From: MVRE01 sp015660965
GTDB taxonomy: Archaea; Halobacteriota; Methanomicrobia; Methanomicrobiales; Methanospirillaceae
DNA: 64,000 nucleotides
Direction of reading: 5' to 3'
Assembly: GCA_050015095.1 (NCBI GenBank)
Contig: JBEKCC010000005.1
Coordinates: forward strand, 67,695-131,694
In this document: positions 8,944 to 17,330 of the stretch, piece by piece
Position numbering within the stretch: position 1 is the first letter of the stretch
How the letters are laid out: each line of letters opens with the position of its first letter
The notes under the pieces: model-generated
The model's input: the letters and a program-made list of their open reading frames with translations, nothing else
Database searches by the model: none
What the model was told of the DNA's origin: nothing
Position numbers and translations under genes: made by a program

Positions 8944-9927
8944 CTATTCAATTCTCTGAATCTTTTTAAGAACTGAAACTAAGTCACGGGTGCTTCTCTG
9001 GGGTTCACCAAATGTAGTTTCTATCTCCCGTTTTGAACGTAGTGCTCTGAAGATACTTGCTATTGCCTCACCATGAGAGGGGCCATATCCCCCTTCGAGT
9101 ATAAACGCGAGAGCTCTTTCGCCAGAGGGGAGGAGTAATCTCGTCATTATTTCAAAATCCACAGGATATATATTCATCATCCCAATAGGATCATCAAAGA
9201 GTATATCTTGTCCTGCAGATACGATAGTCACATCCGGTTTGAATCGTTCAATAGCTGGAATAAAAATGTTTGAAAATATAGCAACGTAATCCGCGATTGT
9301 TGAATTTGCATTTAATGGCGCATTAATTGTGAACCCTTGGCCATCACCGCTTCCTGTCTCTTGTAGACTGCCAGAAAAAGGAAATGCATCGCACTGGTGG
9401 ACTGAACAGTATAGCACTTGGTTAGATGAATAGAAAGTGTGTTGGGTACCATTTCCATGGTGATAATCCCAGTCCACAATAGCAATGCGATCAACTTTTT
9501 TCAAGGCACTCATGGCAGCGATTGCTATATTATTCAAAAGGCAAAATCCCATCGCTCGGTTGTGCTCAGCGTGATGGCCCGGGGGTCTTATCAATGCAAA
9601 ACAGTGTTCGCCATTGAGCGCCCTATCAATCGCTGTGATCGCACTCCCTGCAGCGAGTGTTGCAATATCGAAGGAATGATGGGTAATATACGTGTCGGGA
9701 TCGAGATACTTCACCATCTCCGTTTCTTGACATCGATCATGTAGCCAATTGATATACGATCGATCATGGACCCGTTCTAAATCTTCCCTTGAACACATTT
9801 GTGGGGGATATATCGAACAATGCGGATCGATTCCACTACATGCAATATTGAGACGTGCATTACATTCAGGATGACCCGGAAGGTCATGGGCAGAAAATTG
9901 CGTTCCTGTTATGGCAGAACAGATCAT
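8944..9927 (-). CDS. Histone deacetylase superfamily protein (acetylpolyamine/lysine deacetylase-like)
   Basis: A 327-residue zinc-dependent arginase/deacetylase-fold enzyme of the class II HDAC / acetoin-utilization / acetylpolyamine amidohydrolase group. Diagnostic motifs are seen in order: RPPGHHA (residues 114-120, catalytic His pair), GFCLLNN (127-133), VDWDYHHGNGTQ (151-162, zinc ligands), and a later SAGQDILFDDP with the zinc-binding Asp and EGGYG near the C-terminus. It removes acetyl groups from lysine or acetyl-amines. The histone gene at 16518 is in the same window, but archaeal histones of this type usually lack acetylated tails, so a small-molecule or non-histone substrate is at least as likely. 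It is monocistronic, convergent with the 8534 gene. Confidence 0.9.
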   Translation of the reverse strand: MICSAITGTQFSAHDLPGHPECNARLNIACSGIDPHCSIYPPQMCSREDLERVHDRSYINWLHDRCQETEMVKYLDPDTYITHHSFDIATLAAGSAITAIDRALNGEHCFALIRPPGHHAEHNRAMGFCLLNNIAIAAMSALKKVDRIAIVDWDYHHGNGTQHTFYSSNQVLYCSVHQCDAFPFSGSLQETGSGDGQGFTINAPLNANSTIADYVAIFSNIFIPAIERFKPDVTIVSAGQDILFDDPIGMMNIYPVDFEIMTRLLLPSGERALAFILEGGYGPSHGEAIASIFRALRSKREIETTFGEPQRSTRDLVSVLKKIQRIE

Positions 9928-10123
9928 AGTGTTCCTTAGCAGTGCATTTCAAGCTGTATTTTATTATATCATGTATCTGCGTGTTCTTCCTTGAAAAGGA
10001 TACATCTAAAATTTTTTAGTTGGAGATAACAATTCGAAGGGATTAATACAATCCAAAATTATGATAAAGAAAGGATGTCAATCTCAACATTAAGGAATTC
10101 TGGATAGGTTACGGAGTCGCAAT

Positions 10124-11095
10124 ATGCCCTTTGTATTAAAAAACATTTTTAAAAAAAATCCTAATATCGAAGAACTGACAAGGACCCGGAACATAAGGGG
10201 TCTTATTCGATTATTCGATAGTGGGGATTTTAACGCACAATGGCATGCAGCAAGTGCATTAGGTACGATGGGCCCTGATGCAACTCCCTACCTTCTCAGA
10301 TTCATTAATCATGAGAGTATTAATGTCAGACTTGGAGCTATAGAAGCACTCGGATGCATTCGAGATCCACGTGCCATTGATAAATTGATCAATATCCTTT
10401 TTTCAGATAATAATAGCGAAATTCGTTGGGCGGCAGCTGTCGCTCTCGGCGAAATCGGTGAACATGTTAGTATCCCCTACCTTGTCCGAGCATTAACCGA
10501 TACTGACCGATATGTTCGATACGGTTCAGCTAAAAGTTTGGAGTTGATGGGTTGGCATCCAAACGATGATGCTGAAACGACGTACTACCAAATTGCAGTT
10601 CAAGATTGGAATAGCGTTAAAAAAATTGGAAAACCTGCTATTGACCCCCTACTACACATGCTAAAAGAGAAACATCCATTGATTCGTTTAAAAATCATTG
10701 AACTTATTGGAGATATTGGTGGCATTCAAGGTCAAAAAGCTTGTATGACGGCTTTAAAAGATACTGATCGCAATGTGAGGTGGAAAGCAGTACTTTCATC
10801 AAAAAAATGCGGAGTTTCAAATATTCATATGCCATGGGGTCTCTCAAAAAGTCCTCGTCCTGGACATAACCCTTATGGATTAGCTTTACTGAATTTTTTC
10901 TTTTTTGGATTGGGGTATCACCTTATGGGAAGATGGTGGGCATTTCTCGTTTTCACAAGTTACATGACAATCATTGTCCTATCACAGCTTGAATTTGGGT
11001 TTTTCTTACCATTCCTTATTCTGTGGCCTATGACCGGACTATTTGCGATCCAGACTTACTTTATGGCAAAACAGGAATCCGAAAAGGCGTGGTGA
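10124..11095 (+). CDS. HEAT-repeat protein with C-terminal membrane domain (paralogue 1)
   Basis: A 323-residue protein. Residues about 15-230 form six or so PBS-lyase-type HEAT repeats (SAKSLELMGWHPND, VRLGAIEALGCIRDPRAID, IRWAAAVALGEIGEH). Residues about 245-318 form two to three membrane helices beginning NPYGLALLNFFFFGLGYH, a TM2/DUF5683-like pattern (LNFxxxGxGyxxxGrw). The repeats would face the cytoplasm as a membrane-tethered scaffold. The ATG at 10124 has GGAG about 8 bases upstream. It lies directly before a close paralogue of the same architecture, clearly a tandem duplication. No enzyme motif is visible and partner proteins are unknown. Confidence 0.8.
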   Translation: MPFVLKNIFKKNPNIEELTRTRNIRGLIRLFDSGDFNAQWHAASALGTMGPDATPYLLRFINHESINVRLGAIEALGCIRDPRAIDKLINILFSDNNSEIRWAAAVALGEIGEHVSIPYLVRALTDTDRYVRYGSAKSLELMGWHPNDDAETTYYQIAVQDWNSVKKIGKPAIDPLLHMLKEKHPLIRLKIIELIGDIGGIQGQKACMTALKDTDRNVRWKAVLSSKKCGVSNIHMPWGLSKSPRPGHNPYGLALLNFFFFGLGYHLMGRWWAFLVFTSYMTIIVLSQLEFGFFLPFLILWPMTGLFAIQTYFMAKQESEKAW

Positions 11096-11099
11096 AATC

Positions 11100-12068
11100 A
11101 TGATTAAAATACCAGATTTTTTCAAACCCAAAAAACCAGATATCATAAAATTAAAATCAAAAAGAGACATCCCTAGGTTAATCAAAGCACTCCAATATAA
11201 TGATTTTGACGTTCATTCCGAAGCGACACGAGTGTTAGGTGAGATTGGTCCAGATGCGATGAATGCACTTCTCAAGGCATTTAAATCGAATAATAAAGAC
11301 GTCAAACTCGGAATTATAAACGCCTTTTCCCAGATGAAAGATCCAAAATCAGTTCCAACCCTTTTAGTAGCTCTGAAAGATGAAAACAGTGAAATCCGCT
11401 GGCAAGCTGCAATTGCGCTTGGTGAGATTGGCGATCCGAGAGCAATTGATCCATTAGTAAAAGCACTTCGAGATAATGATAAATACGTCCGTTTTGGTTC
11501 AGCATTCTCCCTCGCAAAGATTGGGTGGATACCTCCTGACATTACCGAAAAAGCGTTTTATTTTCTTGGCATGCAAGAATGGAAGGCAGTTCAATTGATC
11601 GGAAAACCTGCAATTCCAGCACTCACTCATGTACTTAAAGACAAGGATAGCAATGTCAGAATGAAAGCGGTTGAGGTCCTCGGTGATATCAAAGATCCTG
11701 ATGCTACACCCGCTTTAATGAATTCACTAGCAGATGAAAATAGTGAAGTACGATGGAAAGCTGTCCTTGCATCACCAAAATGCAGAATTAAGTTGCTCTA
11801 TTTACCACGGGGTCTTTCTCGAAGACCGAAAATTAAGAAAAATCCACTGATTGCTGCATTCTTGAACTTTATGCTTCCTGGAATGGGCTATAATTATCTT
11901 GGAAAATGGTATGGTGTGATGATCTTTCAGATTGATATTACAGCAACAGTTTGGCTTTTTAAAATCGGCGGAGAGGGGATTACTTACAACGTTCTTTTCC
12001 CAATTTACTTACTATTAGCCATTCATGCATACTACGTCACAAAAAAGACGCCAGAACCATCAATCTAA
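11100..12068 (+). CDS. HEAT-repeat protein with C-terminal membrane domain (paralogue 2)
   Basis: A 322-residue paralogue of the preceding protein, with the same order of HEAT repeats (AATRVLGEIGPDAMN-like, EIRWQAAIALGEIGDPRAID, NVRMKAVEVLGDIKDPDATP) and the same C-terminal membrane module (KNPLIAAFLNFMLPGMGYNY, then two more helices). I start it at the ATG at 11100, preceded by GGTG and only 4 bases after the upstream stop; the open frame reaches back to 11043 inside the first gene, but those codons do not match the paralogue's N-terminus (both begin with MxxxxxFFKPK/IFKKNP-like basic segments). The pair is probably co-transcribed. Function beyond scaffolding is unknown. Confidence 0.82.
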   Translation: MIKIPDFFKPKKPDIIKLKSKRDIPRLIKALQYNDFDVHSEATRVLGEIGPDAMNALLKAFKSNNKDVKLGIINAFSQMKDPKSVPTLLVALKDENSEIRWQAAIALGEIGDPRAIDPLVKALRDNDKYVRFGSAFSLAKIGWIPPDITEKAFYFLGMQEWKAVQLIGKPAIPALTHVLKDKDSNVRMKAVEVLGDIKDPDATPALMNSLADENSEVRWKAVLASPKCRIKLLYLPRGLSRRPKIKKNPLIAAFLNFMLPGMGYNYLGKWYGVMIFQIDITATVWLFKIGGEGITYNVLFPIYLLLAIHAYYVTKKTPEPSI

Positions 12069-12127
12069 AATTTTTAAATTATTTGTTTCTAAATTCCTAA
12101 AGAATAAAAAAACAATCTCGATTAATT

Positions 12128-12661
12128 TTATTCTATTTGACTAGGTAGTTTTACCCTACAACTATCACAAAATATCTTTTTTTTGCGATCAAGTTCATCA
12201 AGTGTATCAGGTTTAAACATAATGCATTCTGGATTGGAACAATGGTCAAGACCGAACAAGTGGCCGAGTTCGTGTGCTCCTTCTTTAGAAAGTCTATCTA
12301 TCAGATCGTCATCGCAAGTTTCCCTGCCATAATATTCATTCCCTAAACGGGCAGAAGAAATCACTGCAGCACCAACAGGTTCTCGTGCGAGTCCAAATAC
12401 AAAGTTATGACCAGGATTGAAGAGATCCTGAGATATAACAAGAAGAACCGGATCATGGATGTCATGATGATGTTTATATACCTGAATGCCATCTAGAAGT
12501 ACCTGTGCATTAATCTGTTTTCGAGATTCAACATACCCCATCATACGAATAGGGTTGTCGGAAATGCTCGCACGAACTCCGATTATTGAAGAGATATTTC
12601 TTCCAACTGGTATCTGAAGTCCTGCAGGAGAAAGAGAATCCCAAAAAATATGGATATGCAT
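12128..12661 (-). CDS. amzA: Archaemetzincin (zinc metallopeptidase)
   Basis: A 177-residue archaemetzincin. The zinc-binding motif HELGHLFGLDH occupies residues 130-140 and is followed by the family-specific cysteines C141, C146 and the CDSC pair (165, 168) that bind a second zinc. MF (148-149) is the Met-turn region. Archaemetzincins are small aminopeptidase-like zincins conserved in archaea and vertebrates; natural substrates are not established. The ATG at 12659-12661 (complement) is the only good start. It is divergent from the UPF0146 gene with only 17 bases between the two start codons, so the two promoters must lie inside each other's coding regions or the mRNA overlaps. Confidence 0.93.
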   Translation of the reverse strand: MHIHIFWDSLSPAGLQIPVGRNISSIIGVRASISDNPIRMMGYVESRKQINAQVLLDGIQVYKHHHDIHDPVLLVISQDLFNPGHNFVFGLAREPVGAAVISSARLGNEYYGRETCDDDLIDRLSKEGAHELGHLFGLDHCSNPECIMFKPDTLDELDRKKKIFCDSCRVKLPSQIE

Positions 12662-12678
12662 TGCTATATTCTGTTGGA

Positions 12679-13101
12679 ATGGACGAGTATAAACATATTG
12701 AAGCGTGTATTGGGAATTATATTGCAGAAAAATACAAGTTCGCTATTGAGATCGGGATTGGATCGAATACAAAGGCAGCGGATATCATTCTCAATGCAGG
12801 GAAAAGTATCAGATGTACTGACGTAAAAGAGGGGTTGCCTATTAAACATCTGGATTTTATTATTGACGATATTTTTAATCCTAACATCGTACTCTATGAA
12901 AAAGCAGATGTCATCTATTCCATCCGTCCAGCACTAGAAATGATTCCACCTATGATATCCCTAGCAAAGCAGATTAATACTGATCTTTTAATTTACCACC
13001 TCGGATTTGAACTTCATGGGGATGGAGGAGATCAAATCGATTGCGGGGTTTTGTTACACCGCTACTATCATCGTCGGAATCCGTCAAAAAGAGTTACTTG
13101 A
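12679..13101 (+). CDS. UPF0146 family protein
   Basis: A 140-residue archaeal UPF0146 protein of unknown function, with a compact Rossmann-like, methyltransferase-like fold: IGNYIAEKYKFAIEIGIGSN near the start, CTDVKEGLP in the middle, DVIYSIRPALEMIPPMISLA towards the end. I place the start at ATG 12679 (MDEYKHIEACIG), where family members begin; the frame is open upstream into the antisense of amzA but those codons are a shadow. Its last 34 bases overlap the 3' end of rfcL on the other strand, an antisense 3' overlap. The extreme C-terminus (HRRNPSKRVT) lies in that overlap. Confidence 0.8.
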   Translation: MDEYKHIEACIGNYIAEKYKFAIEIGIGSNTKAADIILNAGKSIRCTDVKEGLPIKHLDFIIDDIFNPNIVLYEKADVIYSIRPALEMIPPMISLAKQINTDLLIYHLGFELHGDGGDQIDCGVLLHRYYHRRNPSKRVT

Positions 13102-14456
13102 TTGTTAGATTGTGTTTTTTTCTCGGGGTTTTCCTGTTGTTCAGAAGACTTTTCAATCTTACTGGTATCCATTTGCTCCCCCTTTTGCGTTTTTATCTGC
13201 GTTTCTGTCTCTTTCTCCTCTTCTTTCATCTCCTGCATTACCTTTTTTACAATCGCCTTTGACTTTGTAATATCATTTAAAAAGAAATTCAGCGATTCGG
13301 CATCTAGTAAAAGATCTTTTGTGAAACCCTCCGGATCATGTTTAACGAGGAGAGTAATTGTTTTAAGGTATTCCTCACGCAGAGTATTCTGGGGAATTTG
13401 CATCATATTTGCCACCTTGTTTAAGAGAGCAAGACGAATTGCTTTCTGCTTTTTTGCACCGGACATTTTCTGCCAACGTGATGGTGGCATGATTTTTGCA
13501 TGAACACCCTTTCCATTAGACGCTTCAGCAACACCGAGAATCATCATCGCGATTGCATAACGCCAAAGGGTATGGTATTGCCGACGATAAGTATATCCAA
13601 GATATTCATCAGCGCGCGATAAATTTTGGTATGCTATTCTAAAGTCTTGAGCGTCAACAAAAAGAGGAATGTTACTTTCGATCCATTGCTCAATACTTTC
13701 GGGGGTACTATCAACTTCACGAGATAAACGGATTAAATCCACATCATTCGATTTCGATGCTAAAAGAGTAATAAGATTAAATATTGATATTCTCTCGTCC
13801 TTTTGGGAGGTATGTACTTGTTGCGTATCTAGGTGTTCTCTTCCGATCGCGGAAGCATAAAGCATGTTAACGGCAGATCTAACATCTCCTTCAGAACTCT
13901 CTGCAATCTCTTTGATCGTCCCATCGCTACACTCAATTTTTTCTGCCGCGCAAATATACCTGAGTCGAGGTGCGATTGATCTAGATGGAATTGCCTTAAA
14001 CAATACAGGCTCACAACGGACGCGTAGTTCCGGAGCTATTCCATATAAATCATTTACAATGAGAATTATCGGTTGTTGGGTTTGTCTGATGCATTCAATA
14101 ATAGCACGTGCTCCCCCTCGATCTGCGGTTCCTTGTATGTTGTCCGCTTCATCGAGAACGATTAACTTTCTCGATGACCCAGTTAGACTTGCATTTGTAC
14201 TACCACCTCCCACAATACGTTCTATGACAGCCGCAGTCCGCTGGTCGCTTGCATTGAGTTCGATAATATCCCAATTCATATCGTGAGCAAGGGCATATAC
14301 ACTGGAAGTCTTACCGATGCCTGGCTTTCCGTAGAGAAGAAGGGGTTTCGATTGGCGTGTCCAGGTTTGTGCCCAAGCTGCCATCAGATGTATTGACGTG
14401 GAATTTCCAACAATATCCTGGAGCCGCGGCGGGCGGTATTTCTCTGCCCAATCCAT
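13068..14456 (-). CDS. rfcL: Replication factor C large subunit (clamp loader)
   Basis: RFC-L is the unique subunit of the archaeal clamp loader that, with RFC-S, opens PCNA and loads it onto primed DNA. I start it at ATG 14454-14456 (MDWAEKYRPP), the canonical RFC N-terminus, giving 462 residues; an in-frame extension to 14624 is non-conserved. Walker A is LYGKPGIGKTS (about 41-51), followed by NASDQR, Walker B LIVLDEADNI, and an extended helical collar. The C-terminus is a charged Lys/Glu region ending QVTLFDGFRR, a good PCNA-interacting PIP box (QxxLFxxF). Its 3' end overlaps UPF0146. It is divergent from the methanogenesis marker 2 gene, about 95 bases apart. Confidence 0.96.
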   Translation of the reverse strand: MDWAEKYRPPRLQDIVGNSTSIHLMAAWAQTWTRQSKPLLLYGKPGIGKTSSVYALAHDMNWDIIELNASDQRTAAVIERIVGGGSTNASLTGSSRKLIVLDEADNIQGTADRGGARAIIECIRQTQQPIILIVNDLYGIAPELRVRCEPVLFKAIPSRSIAPRLRYICAAEKIECSDGTIKEIAESSEGDVRSAVNMLYASAIGREHLDTQQVHTSQKDERISIFNLITLLASKSNDVDLIRLSREVDSTPESIEQWIESNIPLFVDAQDFRIAYQNLSRADEYLGYTYRRQYHTLWRYAIAMMILGVAEASNGKGVHAKIMPPSRWQKMSGAKKQKAIRLALLNKVANMMQIPQNTLREEYLKTITLLVKHDPEGFTKDLLLDAESLNFFLNDITKSKAIVKKVMQEMKEEEKETETQIKTQKGEQMDTSKIEKSSEQQENPEKKTQSNNQVTLFDGFRR

Positions 14457-14552
14457 ACCAACACGTTGACTCGATATCAAATAAATTATGTCTGATGAGA
14501 CAGAATACCAATAGACGCAATTCTTCATGAGGTATGATTTGCGGGTGATATC

Positions 14553-15566
14553 GTGGAAAAACGGTGCTCTACAGATTCCATTGCAAAAGTGGTCAAGGAA
14601 TATGAGGGCGTAAAGAGGAAACATGCCATTGGCGAAATGGTAAATGCATTAAAAATTGATGCTCCCCATGTTGTCGCCTCTTTTGGTGAGGACGCTGCAG
14701 TAATTGAGCATAATGGGGAGGCATTACTATTTGCTGCAGATGGAATCTGGAGCCGACTTATGGAGGCTGACCCATATTGGGCCGGATACTGTTCTGTGCT
14801 TGTAAATATTCATGATATTGCAGCAATGGGAGGACGCCCAATAGCAATGGTTGATGTCTTCTCGATTCCTAGCGACTCATCCATTCAAGAACAAGTTGTT
14901 AAAGGGATGCATGATGCATCCATGCAATTTGGAGTCCCGATTGTTGGCGGTCACTTGCATCCCGATGCCCCATATAGTGTAATTGATGTCTCAATTCTTG
15001 GGTGTGCTAAACTGGACTCAGTCATTTACAGTCACACTGCAGAAATAGGAGACCGTGTAGTTGCTGCAATTGACCTTACAGGAAGGGTTCATCCATCCTG
15101 TATGTTGAATTGGGATTCTGTTACAATGAAATCTGCAGAATCAGTGAGAGCACAAATTGCAGTACTTGAACAAATTGGTAGAGAACATCTTGTAACCGCT
15201 GGCAAAGATATCAGCAACCCGGGGATTATTGGGACCTTGGGGATGCTTTTAGAAGTCAGCGGTAAAGGAGCACATATTGATCTTAGCCTCATTCCACGAC
15301 CTGACCTCGCGGCAAACAACATGACATTTGAACAATGGGTCAAAATGTATCCCGGAATGGGTTTTGTCCTGACTGCAAAAACAGATAAAGTCCCAAAATT
15401 GGTCAGAAAGTTTGCTTCTGTTGGTATGGTAGCACAGTCGATAGGAACCGTCGATGATTCAAATGAGTTAAAACTCTGTTACGAAGGGGACGAAACCCAG
15501 GTCTTTGAATTTATCCATAACGGTGTAATGCACCTGTTTTCTGAAGATCTCCCATGTCGTCTGTAA
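14553..15566 (+). CDS. Methanogenesis marker protein 2 (AIR synthase-related protein)
   Basis: A 337-residue protein of the PurM/AIR-synthase fold: the N-terminal ATP-binding half contains FGEDAAVIEH (Asp for metal-ATP), then VNIHDIAAMGGRPIAMVDV and VGGHLHPDAP; the C-terminal half contains KDISNPGIIGTLGMLLE and YPGMGFVLT. These match methanogenesis marker 2, found only in methanogens and relatives; its reaction is not known. The start is GTG at 14553, with GGTGAT just upstream. It overlaps the mtxX gene by 13 bases, so the two are co-translated, linking two uncharacterised methanogenesis markers. Housekeeping AIR synthase is a poor alternative because the purine substrate loops differ. Confidence 0.87.
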   Translation: MEKRCSTDSIAKVVKEYEGVKRKHAIGEMVNALKIDAPHVVASFGEDAAVIEHNGEALLFAADGIWSRLMEADPYWAGYCSVLVNIHDIAAMGGRPIAMVDVFSIPSDSSIQEQVVKGMHDASMQFGVPIVGGHLHPDAPYSVIDVSILGCAKLDSVIYSHTAEIGDRVVAAIDLTGRVHPSCMLNWDSVTMKSAESVRAQIAVLEQIGREHLVTAGKDISNPGIIGTLGMLLEVSGKGAHIDLSLIPRPDLAANNMTFEQWVKMYPGMGFVLTAKTDKVPKLVRKFASVGMVAQSIGTVDDSNELKLCYEGDETQVFEFIHNGVMHLFSEDLPCRL

Positions 15567-16321
15567 CAAAACGGATTGGGATCGGTATTGGTGACGATGC
15601 AGAAAAAGTCATTGAAAGTGCCAACACTGTCGGAGATGCTATACAAATAATTTGTTATTGCACTCCTAAAACCGTTATCAGGAAAGAATCTTTATCGAAA
15701 TCTGTCAAGATCGTCAAACACTCAGAACCACATGAATTGTTGATTTCTGATTTAGTTGCTGGTAAGATTAACGCTGCAGTAAGAGGCACTCTCCCGGCGA
15801 ATGCTACGTTGAAAGCGTTAAAACGGGCTATGAGCGTTGATCATCTTGAACGAATTGCCCTTCTGGAAACAGTTGACGGGAAAAAATTTTTATTAGCCCC
15901 CGTTGGTGTCGATGAAGGGTGGACCGTTCCTGAAAAGGTTATCCTGATAAAAAAAGGACGGGAAATTGCACGAAGGTTCGGTATCTCGCAAGAAGCAGCA
16001 ATACTTTCAGGCGGCCGTTTTGGAGATATTGGAAGACACCGGCAGGTCGATACGTCGATGGCTGATGCCGAACTCGTAGCACGTCTGAGTGGGGCAAAGC
16101 ACTTTGAAATCCTGATCGAAGATGCTGTAAAAGAGTGTGGAATCATTATCGCTCCTGATGGCATTTCAGGCAATTTAATCTTCAGAACACTCACGTTTCT
16201 CGGAGGCGGGCACGGACACGGGGCGCCTGTGCTAAATATCGATAAAATATTTGTGGATACATCGCGCGCCTCACCAAATTACACCAATGCGCTAAAACTA
16301 GCCGCATCATTGTTAGATTAA
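15554..16321 (+). CDS. mtxX: Methanogenesis marker protein 4 / MtxX-type putative methyltransferase
   Basis: A 255-residue protein of the MtxX family (methanogenesis marker 4), related in fold to phosphotransacetylase/isocitrate dehydrogenase-like PTA_PTB proteins. Recognisable parts are the N-terminal RIGIGIGDDAEKVIES, the central AAVRGTLPANATLKALK, the SGGRFGDIGRHRQVDTSMADAE loop, and the C-terminal LTFLGGGHGHGAPVLNIDKIFVDTSRAS split here by position only. It was named as a possible methyltransferase subunit from Methanosarcina, but the activity is unproven. It starts inside the marker 2 gene (13-base overlap). The 196 bases downstream lead to the histone gene. Confidence 0.87.
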   Translation: MSSVTKRIGIGIGDDAEKVIESANTVGDAIQIICYCTPKTVIRKESLSKSVKIVKHSEPHELLISDLVAGKINAAVRGTLPANATLKALKRAMSVDHLERIALLETVDGKKFLLAPVGVDEGWTVPEKVILIKKGREIARRFGISQEAAILSGGRFGDIGRHRQVDTSMADAELVARLSGAKHFEILIEDAVKECGIIIAPDGISGNLIFRTLTFLGGGHGHGAPVLNIDKIFVDTSRASPNYTNALKLAASLLD

Positions 16322-16476
16322 TAAAAATTTGATTTAAATCATTATTTTGGATTAATGTTTGATTTAAACAAAATTAAAAATATTCTGCGAAGTTTTGCCC
16401 TTTGATTTCTATAAAATTGGATTCTCGCGTCCCGATGCTCCATTGGCGTGTAAAATAAGGGTTTTTCCCAAAAAGT

Positions 16477-16489
16477 ATTTATATATACC
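16477..16489 (+). promoter_or_regulatory. TATA box of the histone gene
   Basis: A strong archaeal TATA element (tttatatatacc) is centred about 35 bases before the histone ATG at 16518, with a GAGGT Shine-Dalgarno at 16506-16510. It is the clearest promoter in the window. Further upstream the gap has two copies of tttgatttaaa (about 16327 and 16357) of unknown meaning. Confidence 0.7.
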
Positions 16490-16517
16490 AATAGACTTCT
16501 GTTTTGAGGTAAGAAAC

Positions 16518-16724
16518 ATGGCAGATTTACCAATCGCGGCAGTTGTACGAATTGCTAAGAAAAATGGCGCAGAGAGAGTCGGTAGTGATGCAGCAGAGGC
16601 ACTTGTTGCAAGAGCAGAAAAATACATCGCCCAGCTGACAAAGGAGTCCAACAAACTCGCAGAACACGCAGGTAGGAAGACTATCAAAAAAGAAGATGTT
16701 GACCTCGCGGCAAAATCCGCATAA
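16518..16724 (+). CDS. Archaeal histone (HMf-like)
   Basis: A 68-residue single histone-fold protein with no tails, which dimerises and wraps DNA in archaeal chromatin. The sequence begins MADLPIAAVVRIAKKNGAER and has the family signatures: IAAVVRIAKKNGA (helix 1 and loop 1), VGSDAAEALVARAEKYI (long helix 2), and HAGRKTIKKEDVDLA (loop 2 and helix 3, with the R-T pair and the RKTIK DNA-binding loop). The ATG at 16518 is fixed by the conserved N-terminus and the ribosome site. An open frame extends to 16395, but those codons cover the promoter. It is convergent with hisB and separated by 27 bases containing a T-run. Confidence 0.97.
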   Translation: MADLPIAAVVRIAKKNGAERVGSDAAEALVARAEKYIAQLTKESNKLAEHAGRKTIKKEDVDLAAKSA

Positions 16725-16751
16725 GTCAACTTTTTTCTAATCGCTAAATGT

Positions 16752-17330
16752 TTATAACGTACCTTTGGTACTAGGTATCCCTTTGCTTTTATTCAAAACA
16801 AGAGCATTGGAAAGTGCTATTCCAAATGCTTTAAAGACAGCCTCACATTGGTGATGGTCATTACGTCCAGAGAAAGTAATATGAGCAGTAATACCGGCTC
16901 TATTGCAAAGAGTATAGAAGAAATGCTCGAATATTTCGCTGTGAACAGCTCCAACATTTGAGTCATTAAACGTTCCAGAGAAAACCAGATATCCTCGGCC
17001 ACCACAATCCAGTGCTACCTGCGCAATCGATTCGTCCATGGGAATGATTGCATGTGCAAAACGTTGAATCCCTTTTCCATCACCAATTGTCTGTCTAATC
17101 GCGTCACCTAACACAATTCCGGTGTCTTCAATAGTGTGGTGATGATCCACATCGAGATCTCCGCTCACTTTACAGTCCAAATCAAAACTAGCATGTTTTG
17201 CCATTGAGTGGAGCATGTGATCAAAGAAAGGAATTCCCGTTTTAACTGTGCCGCTACCTTTCCCATCAATATTGAGAGCCAAAACAATATTCGTCTCCTT
17301 TGTAGACCTGTTTAACTTAACTTTCCTCAT
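16752..17330 (-). CDS. hisB: Imidazoleglycerol-phosphate dehydratase
   Basis: HisB dehydrates imidazole-glycerol phosphate to imidazole-acetol phosphate in histidine synthesis. It is the monofunctional 192-residue form. The manganese-binding histidine motifs are present: FDHMLHSMAKHASFDL, DVDHHHTIEDTGIVLGDA, and GITAHITFSGRNDHHQCEAVFKA read as separate segments. The start overlaps the hisA stop by 4 bases. It is the last gene of a metK-hisG-hisA-hisB run on the minus strand; other his genes are not in the window. Confidence 0.97.
   Translation of the reverse strand: MRKVKLNRSTKETNIVLALNIDGKGSGTVKTGIPFFDHMLHSMAKHASFDLDCKVSGDLDVDHHHTIEDTGIVLGDAIRQTIGDGKGIQRFAHAIIPMDESIAQVALDCGGRGYLVFSGTFNDSNVGAVHSEIFEHFFYTLCNRAGITAHITFSGRNDHHQCEAVFKAFGIALSNALVLNKSKGIPSTKGTL

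Noticed and set aside
8944..9927. Assigning the deacetylase-like enzyme to histone deacetylation
   Set aside because: The archaeal histone in the window has no tail; the family also covers acetylpolyamine and other substrates.
14457..14624. N-terminal extension of rfcL
   Set aside because: The canonical RFC start DWAEKYRP follows the ATG at 14456; the extension runs into the marker 2 promoter and is not conserved-looking.
16395..16517. N-terminal extension of the histone gene
   Set aside because: It would cover the TATA box and ribosome site; archaeal histones start at MA-type residues as at 16518.
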